Source of the DNA: Clostridiales bacterium
GTDB lineage: Bacteria; Bacillota; Clostridia; Christensenellales; JAISNN01
Direction: 5' to 3'
Assembly (NCBI GenBank): GCA_031289755.1
Contig: JAITOU010000025.1
Span: 50,859 to 114,858 of the forward strand
DNA: 64,000 nt
The translations under genes and the position numbers were made by a program. Under the pieces are notes generated by a model that was given only the letters and a program-made list of their open reading frames with translations, was not told where the DNA came from and made no database searches. Of this stretch, positions 42,033-50,886 are shown one piece after another; the stretch's first letter is position 1, and the number at the start of each line of letters is the position of its first letter.

Positions 42033-44408
42033 TTATGTTTTTGGTACAAATTTTGTATCGCTTCTGCCTTTCTTTTTAAATAATTGCTCACTGTCAACAT
42101 GTAAATTCAGTTGGTCACGCGAAGGTAATACTGAAGGAACAAAACTACGGATGTCTCTGCAATGACTCATTGATATTATTTGCTGAAGACTGCGTGACCC
42201 GTATTTGAATTCTTGAATTTCCAACAAATCCCTTAAGAGTTCTTCTTCTATATTGCATTTTTTCTCACTTTCCACATCGATAAATGTAAATATACTCTCC
42301 ATATACCGTGCCAAAAGGTCGCGTAATATAACTGCGCGGCGCAACATATAAGAGCTGTCATTACTGTCAATTTTATTTATCCCTATAATGTCTATATATC
42401 CTTTAAGTCGGCTCAAAAAATCTGGTACCTTAGCCGATATAAATTCATTTTTCTCGGATTTCGCATAAAAAACCCCTTGTTCTTTAAAATCTTTAAAAGT
42501 ATTTTTTGTCGCACCGGCAAAAATAAATATCGCTTGTCCCAACGGTCTGATGTTGCCGTTTACGACATATTGTCCGTCTTGCATAGGCGCGAGAAAATAT
42601 TTTAGCCACCCCCATTTTTCTTCTCCAATACTACTGTCAAATTCGTCAAAAAATACTACCGGAATTTTTCCGCGGATATTTATATCTGCGATATCGGCAA
42701 AACTATTGTTTAACTCGGAAACATCACTAATCTGCGCCAAATTTACTTCCTTATTCTCTATTCTCTCATTTGAATACTCTTTTAATATTTGTTTTATTCC
42801 AAAAGATTTTCCGGAACCGGGAGGTCCGAAAACCGCTATGGAAATAGGCTTCATTTTTTTTACATTGGTTTGTTTTTCTCCATGCGGAGAATTTATATAT
42901 TCGTCAAATAAAATTTTTATAGTATTGAATCTTTCAATTTCTTTTCTGTCTATCGCCGTTAGGTCCTTTATTTTTAATACGGGAATAGTTTTGAAAAAGT
43001 CTTTAGGACCGTCCACTACAATTTTTACCGCAGCATCTGCAGTCGTTTCGTCATTCGACGAACGTTTTGTTAATATGCTCCAATCCGTTTCGAGTGCTTT
43101 TTGTTGTTGTTTGTCATTCCCAAGCAAAGGGACTACAACATCAGAAAAATTTTCCGAAATATATTGTTTATTATTTTGAAAACAGTTAACGACTTTTTTG
43201 TCGAAATATTTTTCAACTCTTTCTTTTAGTACTGTTTTCACTTCAGTATTATAGTCTTTGTCATCCGTGCGTTTGGGAAGTATTGCACCTAACTTAAAAT
43301 GTTCCATGCCCATATCGAGCGCAAATTTCACATTTGATACGGTATCCGTGCTACCCGCGCATAAGGCATAAAGATATGCGACTATTGTCGTCTCCGGAAT
43401 TCCTTCGACAAAATTTTCATCACGCCGCATAGTCGCACCTTCGCTTAATTCCGGCGCAAATATCAATTTGAATTCAGGTCCATTAACTATTATCGCGCCT
43501 TCTTGTCTTGCGTATACAATAAGATTTTTGAATTTTCTTAAATTTTCGGCATAATGACTGCAATAATATGCGTTGTAAAAATCGGTTACGCTCTCTTCCC
43601 ATGAACGTTGAATACTGATTATCATTTTATTGCTACGGCAATCATCAAGTGTCGTTATAAATGTTATTCTATCTAAATCTTCTTGGGTTATAGGTGTTGT
43701 TCCATCTTTTAAATTGGTAATTCCATTGATGTAATCATAAAAATGTTGATTAGACGGCATCAAAAGCTTTTTTGCTTTATTATTTACAAAAAGTTTCGTT
43801 AATAGTTTTACGGTTAGATTGCCATTTTTTTGTCCAAAACCAAGCCCTTTATTATTAATTATTATAACATCATTTTCATTAAACGTAACGTTGTCAAGGT
43901 CATTATCATTAAGTACTATCTCCGGTCTTGTTATGCTGTTTTCAGTACATCTATAACCGGAGCGTTCTGTTATTCTTGCGATCTTTGAGTTCTTTGATTT
44001 TTCATCATATTCAAGCGTTAAAAAAGAGGTCGCCTCGTCTTTCTTTGCCAATATTATTTTATTATTTTCTATCAAACACGGTCCTATAATATTAGGTATA
44101 TCGTAACCCGAAAAGACTTTTTTAAAATCGCTCGAGTTTTTTTCAATCTCTTTTAATATGGTTAAATAATTGTATATTAAGGTGGTTCCTGTATATAACT
44201 TATGCACGCATGCTTTATCTGTGTAAATATCGGAACTTGTAGGCTCTTCTTTTAATAAATAATGTGACTTCATAGTATCGCCGAAAAGATAAATTTTACC
44301 GTTATTTTTTTTTACCGACATTCTCTTTTCGACTTTTTTTTCAGTCGCAGCTTTTTCAGTCGCAGCATTTGCTTCCGCTATTTGAGAGACAGTTTTTTTT
44401 ATTTGCAT
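42033..44408 (-). CDS. Orphan AAA+ ATPase with N-terminal PfkB-like region
   Basis: 791 aa. The C-terminal AAA+ module (about residues 515-790) has FGPPGSGKSFGIKQ, VVFFDEFDSSIGEEKWGW and IFIFAGATKNTF. The N-terminal 400 residues contain NDVIIINNKGLGFG, SIQRSWEESVTDFYNA and IVYARQEGAIIVNG, which resemble the PfkB-like domain seen in large AAA+/RyR-type bacterial proteins; that link is from memory and uncertain. The start follows GAGGAG. The gene is AT-rich, isolated, preceded by its own promoter and a palindromic leader, and borders a foldback element, so recent acquisition is likely. A defence or stress role is possible. Confidence 0.75.
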   Translation of the reverse strand: MQIKKTVSQIAEANAATEKAATEKKVEKRMSVKKNNGKIYLFGDTMKSHYLLKEEPTSSDIYTDKACVHKLYTGTTLIYNYLTILKEIEKNSSDFKKVFSGYDIPNIIGPCLIENNKIILAKKDEATSFLTLEYDEKSKNSKIARITERSGYRCTENSITRPEIVLNDNDLDNVTFNENDVIIINNKGLGFGQKNGNLTVKLLTKLFVNNKAKKLLMPSNQHFYDYINGITNLKDGTTPITQEDLDRITFITTLDDCRSNKMIISIQRSWEESVTDFYNAYYCSHYAENLRKFKNLIVYARQEGAIIVNGPEFKLIFAPELSEGATMRRDENFVEGIPETTIVAYLYALCAGSTDTVSNVKFALDMGMEHFKLGAILPKRTDDKDYNTEVKTVLKERVEKYFDKKVVNCFQNNKQYISENFSDVVVPLLGNDKQQQKALETDWSILTKRSSNDETTADAAVKIVVDGPKDFFKTIPVLKIKDLTAIDRKEIERFNTIKILFDEYINSPHGEKQTNVKKMKPISIAVFGPPGSGKSFGIKQILKEYSNERIENKEVNLAQISDVSELNNSFADIADINIRGKIPVVFFDEFDSSIGEEKWGWLKYFLAPMQDGQYVVNGNIRPLGQAIFIFAGATKNTFKDFKEQGVFYAKSEKNEFISAKVPDFLSRLKGYIDIIGINKIDSNDSSYMLRRAVILRDLLARYMESIFTFIDVESEKKCNIEEELLRDLLEIQEFKYGSRSLQQIISMSHCRDIRSFVPSVLPSRDQLNLHVDSEQLFKKKGRSDTKFVPKT

Positions 44409-44545
44409 AGTTTTTTCTCCTCTGTATTACCTAATTTATTTTTTATCGCAAAATGCCACATTCAACGATATTGATAAAATTTTTCTCTTAAATACATCAG
44501 AAAAATGCCCGAATAAAAATATAAAAAGCGCATTTCTCCTGTTAT

Positions 44546-44655
44546 TACCACATAACTTGAAACATTTCTCAAAGGAAAGCTCAATACGGAAAAAATACAC
44601 TTTTTACCAATAAAAATGCTTCCCTTTTGAAAAAAAAATATTCAGTTATGTGGTA
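44546..44655. repeat. 110-bp imperfect palindrome in the leader of the AAA+ gene
   Basis: TACCACATAACT (44546-44557) and AGTTATGTGGTA (44644-44655) are perfect inverted repeats. The inner sequence continues with imperfect complementarity (CTCAAAGGAAAGC facing GCTTCCCTTTTGA). The outer arm begins just about where transcription from the promoter at 44661-44690 should start, so the RNA would open with a long hairpin, or the arms are paired operators, or it is a small foldback element. Confidence 0.75.
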
Positions 44656-44660
44656 GCTAT

Positions 44661-44690
44661 ACTATAACACAAAATTTATTAATTTGTCAA
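44661..44690 (-). promoter_or_regulatory. Promoter of the AAA+ gene
   Basis: TTGACA (44690-44685) and TATAGT (44666-44661) lie 18 bp apart, reading toward the AAA+ gene with a leader of about 245 nt. Confidence 0.75.
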
Positions 44691-44811
44691 TATATTTTAT
44701 AAAGTAAAAAAACAACTATCAAAGTTTTTGTCTTTTTCTCGCCGAATTTGAAATATTTTTATCTAAATCTAATTTCATTACTCATATTAAACATCTTTTA
44801 ACTACTATCTA

Positions 44812-44979
44812 ATACTATTTCGCGTTGAAAATTACTCTAACCTGCGGTGTCTTTTTGGCTAAAAGCCGTCGATTTTTAGGCTTTTTACGTACCGCCAAGT
44901 ACGCCGGAGCCTAAAAACGCCGTCTTTTATCTCAAAAATCCATCCGTGGTTTAAAGCAATTTTCAACGCGAAATAGTAT
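44812..44979. repeat. 168-bp foldback (MITE-like) element
   Basis: The ends 44812-44833 and 44958-44979 are perfect 22-bp inverted repeats (ATACTATTTCGCG at the outer side). The interior is also self-complementary: TTTTTAGGCT faces AGCCTAAAAA, and GTAC and GCCG blocks pair around 44900. No coding capacity is convincing. The rest of 44409-45017 is AT-rich noncoding sequence holding the leader described above. Confidence 0.8.
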
Positions 44980-45017
44980 AAGTTAAAAAAATTTAATAAA
45001 TAATATGTGGAAATGTG

Positions 45018-45046
45018 TTGATTTTGCGTAGATTTTGTGATACAAT
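45018..45046 (+). promoter_or_regulatory. Promoter of the DinJ-like gene
   Basis: TTGATT (45018-45023) and TACAAT (45041-45046) are 17 bp apart, followed by AGAGGT and the ATG at 45078. Confidence 0.65.
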
Positions 45047-45077
45047 TTACATATACTATAAAAAAGAGGTAAATCAT

Positions 45078-45371
45078 ATGAATAATTTAAACGCTACAAA
45101 AAGCGAAACCTTGCATATAAGAATTAGAGAAGGACTGAAAAAAGATGCTGAATCCGTACTACAAGACATGGGATTATCCACGTCGGAAGCGGTAAACATT
45201 TTTTTGGCACAAGTAGTCAATACAAACAGTATTCCATTTATAATAAAAACAAAAATTCCCAATAAAGAAACACTTGAAGCACTGCAAGAAGCAAAAGACA
45301 TTGCAAGCGGTAAAATCAAACCAAATCACAAAAGCATTGATGAGCTTTTTGAAAAAATAGAAAAGAATTAG
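45078..45371 (+). CDS. RelB/DinJ-family antitoxin, apparently without toxin
   Basis: 97 aa from the ATG at 45078. KSETLHIRIREGLKKDAESVLQDMGLSTSEAVNIFLAQVV is the ribbon-helix-helix region of DinJ-type antitoxins, and the tail KETLEALQEAKDIASGK is usual. The frame extends upstream over the promoter, so that part is discarded. No RelE/YafQ-type gene follows; a terminator comes 8 bp after the stop. It is either an orphan regulator or the remnant of a pair. Confidence 0.85.
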   Translation: MNNLNATKSETLHIRIREGLKKDAESVLQDMGLSTSEAVNIFLAQVVNTNSIPFIIKTKIPNKETLEALQEAKDIASGKIKPNHKSIDELFEKIEKN

Positions 45372-45378
45372 CCATAAA

Positions 45379-45414
45379 AAAGAGAGCGGAAACAAAATCC
45401 GCTCTCTTTTATTT
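45379..45414 (+). terminator. Terminator after the DinJ-like gene
   Basis: AGAGAGCGGA and TCCGCTCTCT form a 10-bp stem with a 7-nt loop, followed by TTTATTTTA. A-runs on the other side could also serve rluB on the minus strand. Confidence 0.88.
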
Positions 45415-45448
45415 TACCGATAAATTTACACACAAAAAACCTACAAAA

Positions 45449-46150
45449 TCACAATTTTTTCAGATAATTGACTTCGAGTGGGGTCAGCTCTCGGTGTGCG
45501 CCGCGTGAGAGACCGCCGAGTTTTAGGTCGCCTATCGATACGCGCTTTAAGAACAGGACTTCCTTGCCGATTGTCTCGAACATTTTTTTGATTTGGCGGT
45601 TGCGTCCTTCGTATATCGTCATCTCGAAGCGTGAAATATTGTCGGAAAATTCTATCAGCTTGATTTTTGCACGGCTGGTCTTGACGCCGTCTATCTCGAC
45701 GCCCGCTCTAAGAGTCGCTAAGTCGCTCTGTAATACTTCGCCGTCGATTTTTACATGGTAGGTTTTTGGAATTTCGTTGCTCGGATGTGTGAGATAGTTG
45801 ACGAGCGCGCCGTCGGTCGTCAATATCAGCAGTCCTTCCGAATCATAATCGAGTCTGCCGACCGATACAAGACGTTCTTTTAGGTCTACATAGTCATAGA
45901 TGGTTTTCCTGCCCTTCTCGTCGTTTCGCGTGCAGATACAGCCCTTGGGCTTGTTAAACATCAGATACAAATTCTTTTTTGACAGAACGAGCTTAATGCC
46001 GTCTAAGGTCACCGTGTCGTTGTCGGTATTTATCTCTTGACCGATGACGGCAGGCTTGCCGTTGACTTTGACCTTACCTTCTTCTATCAGCTTGTCGCAA
46101 GCTCTGCGCGACGCCGCGCCGCAATCGGCTAAATATTTATTGATACGCAT
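45449..46150 (-). CDS. rluB: RluB/RsuA-family rRNA pseudouridine synthase
   Basis: 233 aa. An S4 RNA-binding domain starts at residue 1 (MRINKYLADCGAASRRACDKLIEEGKVKVNG). The catalytic motif GRLDYDSEGLLILTTDG contains the active Asp, and YEGRNRQIKKMFETIG is the C-terminal signature. In Firmicutes this enzyme modifies 23S rRNA position 2605 (E. coli numbering). It starts 4 bp after the carboxypeptidase gene ends, so they are co-transcribed. Confidence 0.94.
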   Translation of the reverse strand: MRINKYLADCGAASRRACDKLIEEGKVKVNGKPAVIGQEINTDNDTVTLDGIKLVLSKKNLYLMFNKPKGCICTRNDEKGRKTIYDYVDLKERLVSVGRLDYDSEGLLILTTDGALVNYLTHPSNEIPKTYHVKIDGEVLQSDLATLRAGVEIDGVKTSRAKIKLIEFSDNISRFEMTIYEGRNRQIKKMFETIGKEVLFLKRVSIGDLKLGGLSRGAHRELTPLEVNYLKKL

Positions 46151-46153
46151 AAT

Positions 46154-47335
46154 TTAATCAAACAGACCTCTAAAATGGTCTAATACTCCTTTTTCTTTTA
46201 CGCTATCAATAGTATACATTTTTTCTTCAAAAAGCAAGTGATTATCGATGTTTATTTTTATTTTTCCTGCATAATCGCCTTTTTTGACGGGAGCTTTGAG
46301 TTTTTTGACGTCATATTCATAAGAAATATTCTCGCTCGCACTCAAAGGATAATACCTTTCTTTCGGCGATGCCGAAACGCAATTTTTTGTTCCGTCCGAT
46401 ATCGGAACGGCGACACTTTGCTCCGCAGATAATATTTTTGTCATTTTGTAGTTTTCAAAGGAACGGTTGAGCAGCGACATACTGTCGTTCCACATATCGG
46501 GATGATTGAGAACGACGGTCACGACCTGCATATCGTCTCTCTTTGCGGAGCTTACAAGACATCTGCCCGATACCTTTGTATAGCCGGTCTTTACTCCGTC
46601 CGCTCCGGCATACATACGGAGCATTTTGTTTTTGTTGTTGAAATAGCGCGCTCCCGTGCCGCCGCCCGTGTCCTTTATCGTATATTTTTCCGCCGACACT
46701 ATCCGTTTAAAAATCGGGTTATTGAGTCCGTATGCGGTTATCAGTGCCAAATCGTATGCGGACGTATAGTGTGCGGCATCGTGAAGCCCGTGCGGATTGA
46801 CAAAATTTGTATTCTTTGCGCCGATGTCGGCGGCTTTTTTGTTCATCATCAAAGAAAATTTGTCTATTCCGCCTGCCGTAATTATGGCGAGAGCCGCCGC
46901 GCTGTCGTTGCCCGACATGAGCATAAGACCGTATAATAGGTCTTCTACGGTCATTTCTTCGTTTTCTTTTAGATAGATAGACGAGCCTTCTATGCCGACC
47001 GCGCCTTTTGGTATCTTTATTTTTTTTGCGATATCGTTATTTTCTATCGCGACTATCGCCGTCATGATTTTTGTCGTACTCGCCATAGGCAGGGGCGCGT
47101 GTATATTTGAGCCGTACAAAACCCTGTTTGAAGTCTGCTCCATAGCTATGTAAGACGACCCTGCCGCAAAAACAGGCTCTGTGCGTCCTATAAAAAAAAC
47201 CGCCGCCGAAAGAGAAAGCAAGACCGTCGCAACGATAGCTATAAAGCATTTAAAAGCTATTGCTTGTCCTTGTCTTTGTCCTTGTCTTTTTTTGTAAATA
47301 ACGCGGAAAATAAATTCTTTGCCGCCTTGCTCCAT
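46154..47335 (-). CDS. D-alanyl-D-alanine carboxypeptidase (DacF-like, penicillin-binding protein)
   Basis: 393 aa. A membrane segment near residues 27-50 is followed by the serine peptidase motifs STTK (SxxK), SGN and KTG (VKTGYTKVSGRCLV), in the correct order. The C-terminal third is the usual PBP5-type domain. The neighbouring ytfJ gene and rluB point to the sporulation-associated DacF group. The ATG at 47335 has GAGGAAG upstream and makes the gene overlap the end of ytfJ by 79 bp, an unusually long overlap; no later ATG exists before the membrane segment. Confidence 0.9.
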   Translation of the reverse strand: MEQGGKEFIFRVIYKKRQGQRQGQAIAFKCFIAIVATVLLSLSAAVFFIGRTEPVFAAGSSYIAMEQTSNRVLYGSNIHAPLPMASTTKIMTAIVAIENNDIAKKIKIPKGAVGIEGSSIYLKENEEMTVEDLLYGLMLMSGNDSAAALAIITAGGIDKFSLMMNKKAADIGAKNTNFVNPHGLHDAAHYTSAYDLALITAYGLNNPIFKRIVSAEKYTIKDTGGGTGARYFNNKNKMLRMYAGADGVKTGYTKVSGRCLVSSAKRDDMQVVTVVLNHPDMWNDSMSLLNRSFENYKMTKILSAEQSVAVPISDGTKNCVSASPKERYYPLSASENISYEYDVKKLKAPVKKGDYAGKIKINIDNHLLFEEKMYTIDSVKEKGVLDHFRGLFD

Positions 47336-47646
47336 TTGTCTTCTTCCTCCCCGTTCATTTTTATCAAGCTGCGTCCGCCGTCGTCGCCGACCACCAAAAA
47401 TCCCAAAGGATTTATAGATACGACCGAGCCGCTGCCGCCCGCGTGCGGATAATTTGACCGCGTTTTTGAACCGCCGTTGTCGTTAAACTCACTGCCGCCG
47501 GCGATAAAGCCGAAAGTCACCTTGGATATCGGCACGACAAAGCTCTCGCCCATCTCGATAGGCTTGCCGATGACGGTATCGACGTCTATCATACTTTTCA
47601 GGTTTTCCATTGCCTGAGCCATAATATCATTTATATTAGATTCCAT
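47257..47646 (-). CDS. ytfJ: Sporulation protein YtfJ family
   Basis: 129 aa from the ATG at 47646, which matches the family N-terminus ESNINDIMAQAMENLKSMID; upstream codons are not homologous. TVIGKPIE, ISKVTFGFIAGGSEF and GGSGSVVSINPLGFLVV are the GerW/YtfJ hallmarks. GerW is needed for proper germination in spore formers. The C-terminus ends in a KDKDKDKDK run encoded by a simple repeat that may vary in length. Confidence 0.9.
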   Translation of the reverse strand: MESNINDIMAQAMENLKSMIDVDTVIGKPIEMGESFVVPISKVTFGFIAGGSEFNDNGGSKTRSNYPHAGGSGSVVSINPLGFLVVGDDGGRSLIKMNGEEEDKWSKAAKNLFSALFTKKDKDKDKDKQ

Positions 47647-47739
47647 AAACCAACCCCGTTTTTTAAAAAAATTATGTAAAAATAAGCTCCGGCAAATATT
47701 TTTTTGCATAACACGCCCTAATATTGTGAGCAATATTAT

Positions 47740-48303
47740 TTATTTAATGCGTTTCTTCGACAAAAAAATCCTGATGATTTTATAAACAAAAATATCGAAA
47801 TAAGCGTTGACGGCAGTCTTTAAACAGGTCTTATCGGAAGTGAAGATGTTGACGTCAAAATCGTCTATATTGAATTGCTCTTCGATTACCTTTGAAAAGC
47901 TCTCTATCATGTTGGCAAAAAACATATTGATAAAGAGAAATTCCGTATAATCTCCGCCCCCCGCCAAAACGTCAAAATAAAGATTTTTAAATTTTAAACG
48001 GCGAATGATTTTGATTATATCGATTTTTTTTACCGATTTTTTTTCGTCCGCCGAGCCGTGTGTGTCTTCTACGGACTTTCCGCCCCTTTTGTTTTTTAGC
48101 TTTATGTCCTTGTTAAACAAAAAAACGGTAAATTCTCCGTCCTTGTACATTCCCCTTAAAACCGTTTTTTTTATACGGAAAGGCAGAGAAAAATACAAAA
48201 GAAATTTACCGCTCAAAACGTCGAGAAAACAATTAATTTTCACCTTCGCCGGCACAAACATGATAAGCACCGCCGAAAAAAATAAAATACCGCCAAGCAA
48301 CAT
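47740..48303 (-). CDS. DUF2953-like membrane protein (YtfI-like)
   Basis: About 187 aa if started at the ATG at 48303; the open frame goes to 48420, but that part has no ribosome site and overlaps a promoter for the opposite strand. One N-terminal membrane segment (LLGGILFFSAVLIMF) precedes a Lys/Asp-rich linker and the C-terminal region typical of DUF2953. YtfI lies next to YtfJ in Bacillus, which supports the call. Confidence 0.75.
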   Translation of the reverse strand: MLLGGILFFSAVLIMFVPAKVKINCFLDVLSGKFLLYFSLPFRIKKTVLRGMYKDGEFTVFLFNKDIKLKNKRGGKSVEDTHGSADEKKSVKKIDIIKIIRRLKFKNLYFDVLAGGGDYTEFLFINMFFANMIESFSKVIEEQFNIDDFDVNIFTSDKTCLKTAVNAYFDIFVYKIIRIFLSKKRIK

Positions 48304-48409
48304 ATCGTTAATATAAACAAAAGCGCGGTATTTATACGGATATATCATTCGTTTATTTATTTTTGAACCGATAGAATAAACAATATTTTCATTAATAACT
48401 ATTGTTATG

Positions 48410-48438
48410 TTGACAAGCAACAGATAGTGTGCTATAAT
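48410..48438 (+). promoter_or_regulatory. Consensus promoter for the small membrane protein gene
   Basis: TTGACA (48410-48415) and TATAAT (48433-48438) are 17 bp apart, with the next plus-strand ATG at 48479. Confidence 0.85.
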
Positions 48439-48478
48439 AATTAAACAATATTCAAATTACATTTAGTAAAGGATAACA

Positions 48479-48748
48479 ATGCAACAAACCAATCAAAAAG
48501 ACCAATTACTTGCTCAATATAAAAAATCGCTTTCGATAATTCGGATTATACTGCCTATTGTTATCGGTGTTTTAGAATTGTTGGGGATTATTTTAATAAT
48601 ATATCTTGGACATATTCATTTGTTGTTAGCTTTGTTTGGATTAGTCCCGATATTAGTAGGGGTTGTTTGCTTGATTGTTTATATTTTTAGTGTGCGGCAC
48701 ATAAAATCTCAAATTAATGAAATTACAAACGACTATGTTTCTCTATAA
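48479..48748 (+). CDS. Small membrane protein, 89 aa
   Basis: Two membrane helices (about residues 22-42 and 48-70) with a charged N-terminus (MQQTNQKDQLLAQYKKS). It starts after AAAGGA and has its own perfect promoter, so it is strongly expressed at least at transcript level. It runs against the acetyltransferase gene and stands alone on this strand. No family recognised. Confidence 0.75.
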   Translation: MQQTNQKDQLLAQYKKSLSIIRIILPIVIGVLELLGIILIIYLGHIHLLLALFGLVPILVGVVCLIVYIFSVRHIKSQINEITNDYVSL

Positions 48749-48793
48749 GCTTGGTGAGTTGTGGATTTCTGCGTATTGCGGTATATTTGCCGA

Positions 48794-49302
48794 TTACTGC
48801 TTTTTGACAAAATGGCGCAAGCCGCCGTCCGGCTCCGTTTCTACAAGCCTTTTGCCGAATAAAACCGAGCCGCTTCAAGGTAGGAATCCGCAAACCGAGT
48901 GTGTACCGTAGTTATGCCTTTGTCTGCGGCGTATTTTTCAACGACCGCAAGCAATTTGCTTCCGATACCTTGACCTTTCAGCTCCGGCTTGACAAAGAAC
49001 CTTTTCAGCCACAAATCGGTCGGCGAAACGGTTTTAGTTCCTAGCATTCCGACCACGCGGTCGCGCCTATCAATGGCGAGATAAAAAACGTCACCGCATT
49101 GAATATAGTTAGCCCCGATGTCGAGCAAATCGTCTTTTAGATACAGCCCGTGTACTTTGTCTGACGCATAACCCGTAGCTATCGCGTCCTTTGCCGCAAG
49201 AAAACAAAACAGCATATCGCCGCGGTATTTTTGTTCGTACGGAATGATACTGATATCAACCTTTTTTAACTTGTTGTTGCCGTGCAGCTTTTTGAATTTC
49301 AT
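48794..49302 (-). CDS. GNAT acetyltransferase with a frameshift near the C-terminus
   Basis: The main frame (48841-49302, 153 aa) has a GNAT fold: VVGMLGTKTV, LKRFFVKPELKGQGIGSKLL (acetyl-CoA loop) and AARFYSAKGL. It stops there. The next frame continues without a gap as VETEPDGGLRHFVKKQ and then a stop at 48794-48796, the normal ending of this family. One missing T in GGCTTTGTAGAA would explain it. The enzyme may still be active, or this is a sequence error. The substrate is unknown. Confidence 0.8.
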
Positions 49303-49322
49303 ATCGCTTTCTCCGAAAGAGA

Positions 49323-49616
49323 TTATGACAATAAATGCCTTATGCCGTCCTTGTCCGAGAGCTTATACAAAATGATTTTGTTGCCCCGTGCCGCGACAGG
49401 CTCGGCGGCGGTTTTTTGAGCCAATTCGCCGATAAGCTCTTTGGCTTTCAATTCGGAATTATTCAAGACGGCGACCTTGACAAGCTCGCGGCTCATTAGG
49501 GCTTCTTTGACGGACGTTATGAGGTTTTCATTGACGCCGCCCTTGCCGATTTGAAATATCGTCTCCGCAGAGTTTGCTAAGGCTTCCAATTCTTTTCTTT
49601 GTTTTGATGTCAGCAT
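49323..49616 (-). CDS. yhbY: YhbY-family CRM-domain RNA-binding protein
   Basis: 97 aa. LTSKQRKELEALANS, FQIGKGGVNENLI and the end pattern GNKIILYKL are typical of YhbY, a ribosome-assembly factor with the CRM fold. The gene begins just before mtaB's end region, with a 1-bp gap, indicating one operon with mtaB, rsmE and tsaE downstream-to-upstream on the minus strand. Confidence 0.93.
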   Translation of the reverse strand: MLTSKQRKELEALANSAETIFQIGKGGVNENLITSVKEALMSRELVKVAVLNNSELKAKELIGELAQKTAAEPVAARGNKIILYKLSDKDGIRHLLS

Positions 49617-49617
49617 A

Positions 49618-50886
49618 TTATATTTCTCCTTTTGCGCCGTCTTGATGAGCGTCCGTGAGCTTCACCTTATAAATCTCTCCGATTTTCAGCTCTCCTGCGG
49701 CATATATTCTTATATAGTTCTCCGAATAACCCGAAAAGAGTCCGTCGGAATTTTTTTCTTCTATCAATACGTTTAAGATTTTTCCTTTAAAGCTGTCGAT
49801 ATACCGTTCTCTAAGCGAGTGTTTTAAAGCCGTAAGACGTTTGACTCGCTCCTTTATTACGTCGTCCGCCACCATTATCTTTAATTTCGCGGCTTCCGTT
49901 CCTTGCCTTGCCGAATACGGAAAGATATGAATATCGGCAAAAGCAGCCAGCTCGGCAAATTTTAAAGTGTTTTCAAAAGCTTCGCCGCTTTCCGTCGGAA
50001 AGCCTGCGATGATGTCGGTCGTGACGGCGGCATTAGGAAAAAACTCTCTTATCAGTCGGGTTTTTTGCATAAAAAACTGCGTGTCGTAGCGGCGGTTCAT
50101 ATCCGCCAACACCCTATCGTCGCCGCTTTGGAGCGACAAATGAAAATGCGGACAAAAATTTTTGAGAGCTTTGAGCGCGGTCAAAAAATCTCCGTCTATC
50201 ACACGCGCTTCTAATGAGCCTAAGCGTAAGCGTAGGTCGGGTCGCGCTTCATGCAGCCTGATTATAAGCTCGGTCAAGGACGTTCCCGTGTCAAAGCCGT
50301 ATGCGCTGAGATTGATGCCGATGACTACGGTTTCCTTTTGGGCGGCGGCGGATATTTCGGCGATTATGCCGTCCGCGTCTCTCGACCTGCTATTCCCTCT
50401 AAGTATCGGGATTATGCAATAAGAACAAAAATTGTCGCAGCCGTCCTGTATTTTGACAAAGCGTCTGGCTCTGTCGGTCGATGCAAAATCCATTTCTTCG
50501 TATTTTGCCGACAATGCGGCTGACTTTGCAAAATCAACCGCGCCGTTTCCTTTATACAAGGCTTCTACGACGTCGGCGATTTTAGATTTTTTTGCAGAAC
50601 CGGATATATAATGCGCGCCTTTTTTTTCAAAATTCTCGGCATTATTCTCAGCCGCACAGCCTATGACGACAATCTTTGCCGCAGGATTGCTTTTTAAAGC
50701 CTTTGTGACGTATTGGCGCGACTTGCGTTCCGCTTCGCCCGTGACGGCGCAGGTATTTAAAATATAGGCGTCGGCATAGGTCAGATCCTCCGAAACGGTA
50801 TGTCCGCGTGCGGTCAAAGCTGATTTTATCGACTGCAATTCGTATTGATTTACTTTACATCCGAGATTTATAAGCGATATCGTCAT
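49618..50886 (-). CDS. mtaB: tRNA t6A37 methylthiotransferase MtaB
   Basis: 422 aa radical SAM enzyme. The N-terminal domain has INLGCKVNQYELQ with its first cluster cysteine and LNTCAVTGEAERKSRQ. The central motif is QDGCDNFCSYCIIP (CxxxCxxC). The NxSAYG and MNRRYDTQFF motifs follow, and a TRAM-like domain ends it. The LGCKVNQ(Y/A)E signature separates MtaB from MiaB and RimO. It overlaps rsmE by ATGA. Confidence 0.95.
   Translation of the reverse strand: MTISLINLGCKVNQYELQSIKSALTARGHTVSEDLTYADAYILNTCAVTGEAERKSRQYVTKALKSNPAAKIVVIGCAAENNAENFEKKGAHYISGSAKKSKIADVVEALYKGNGAVDFAKSAALSAKYEEMDFASTDRARRFVKIQDGCDNFCSYCIIPILRGNSRSRDADGIIAEISAAAQKETVVIGINLSAYGFDTGTSLTELIIRLHEARPDLRLRLGSLEARVIDGDFLTALKALKNFCPHFHLSLQSGDDRVLADMNRRYDTQFFMQKTRLIREFFPNAAVTTDIIAGFPTESGEAFENTLKFAELAAFADIHIFPYSARQGTEAAKLKIMVADDVIKERVKRLTALKHSLRERYIDSFKGKILNVLIEEKNSDGLFSGYSENYIRIYAAGELKIGEIYKVKLTDAHQDGAKGEI

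Noticed and set aside
44546..44655. tRNA or known riboswitch in the AAA+ leader
   Set aside because: No cloverleaf, no conserved aptamer motif; only the palindrome can be supported.
44859..45077. Minus-strand open frame of 72 aa
   Set aside because: It runs through the foldback element and the DinJ promoter, has no ribosome site and no recognisable protein pattern.
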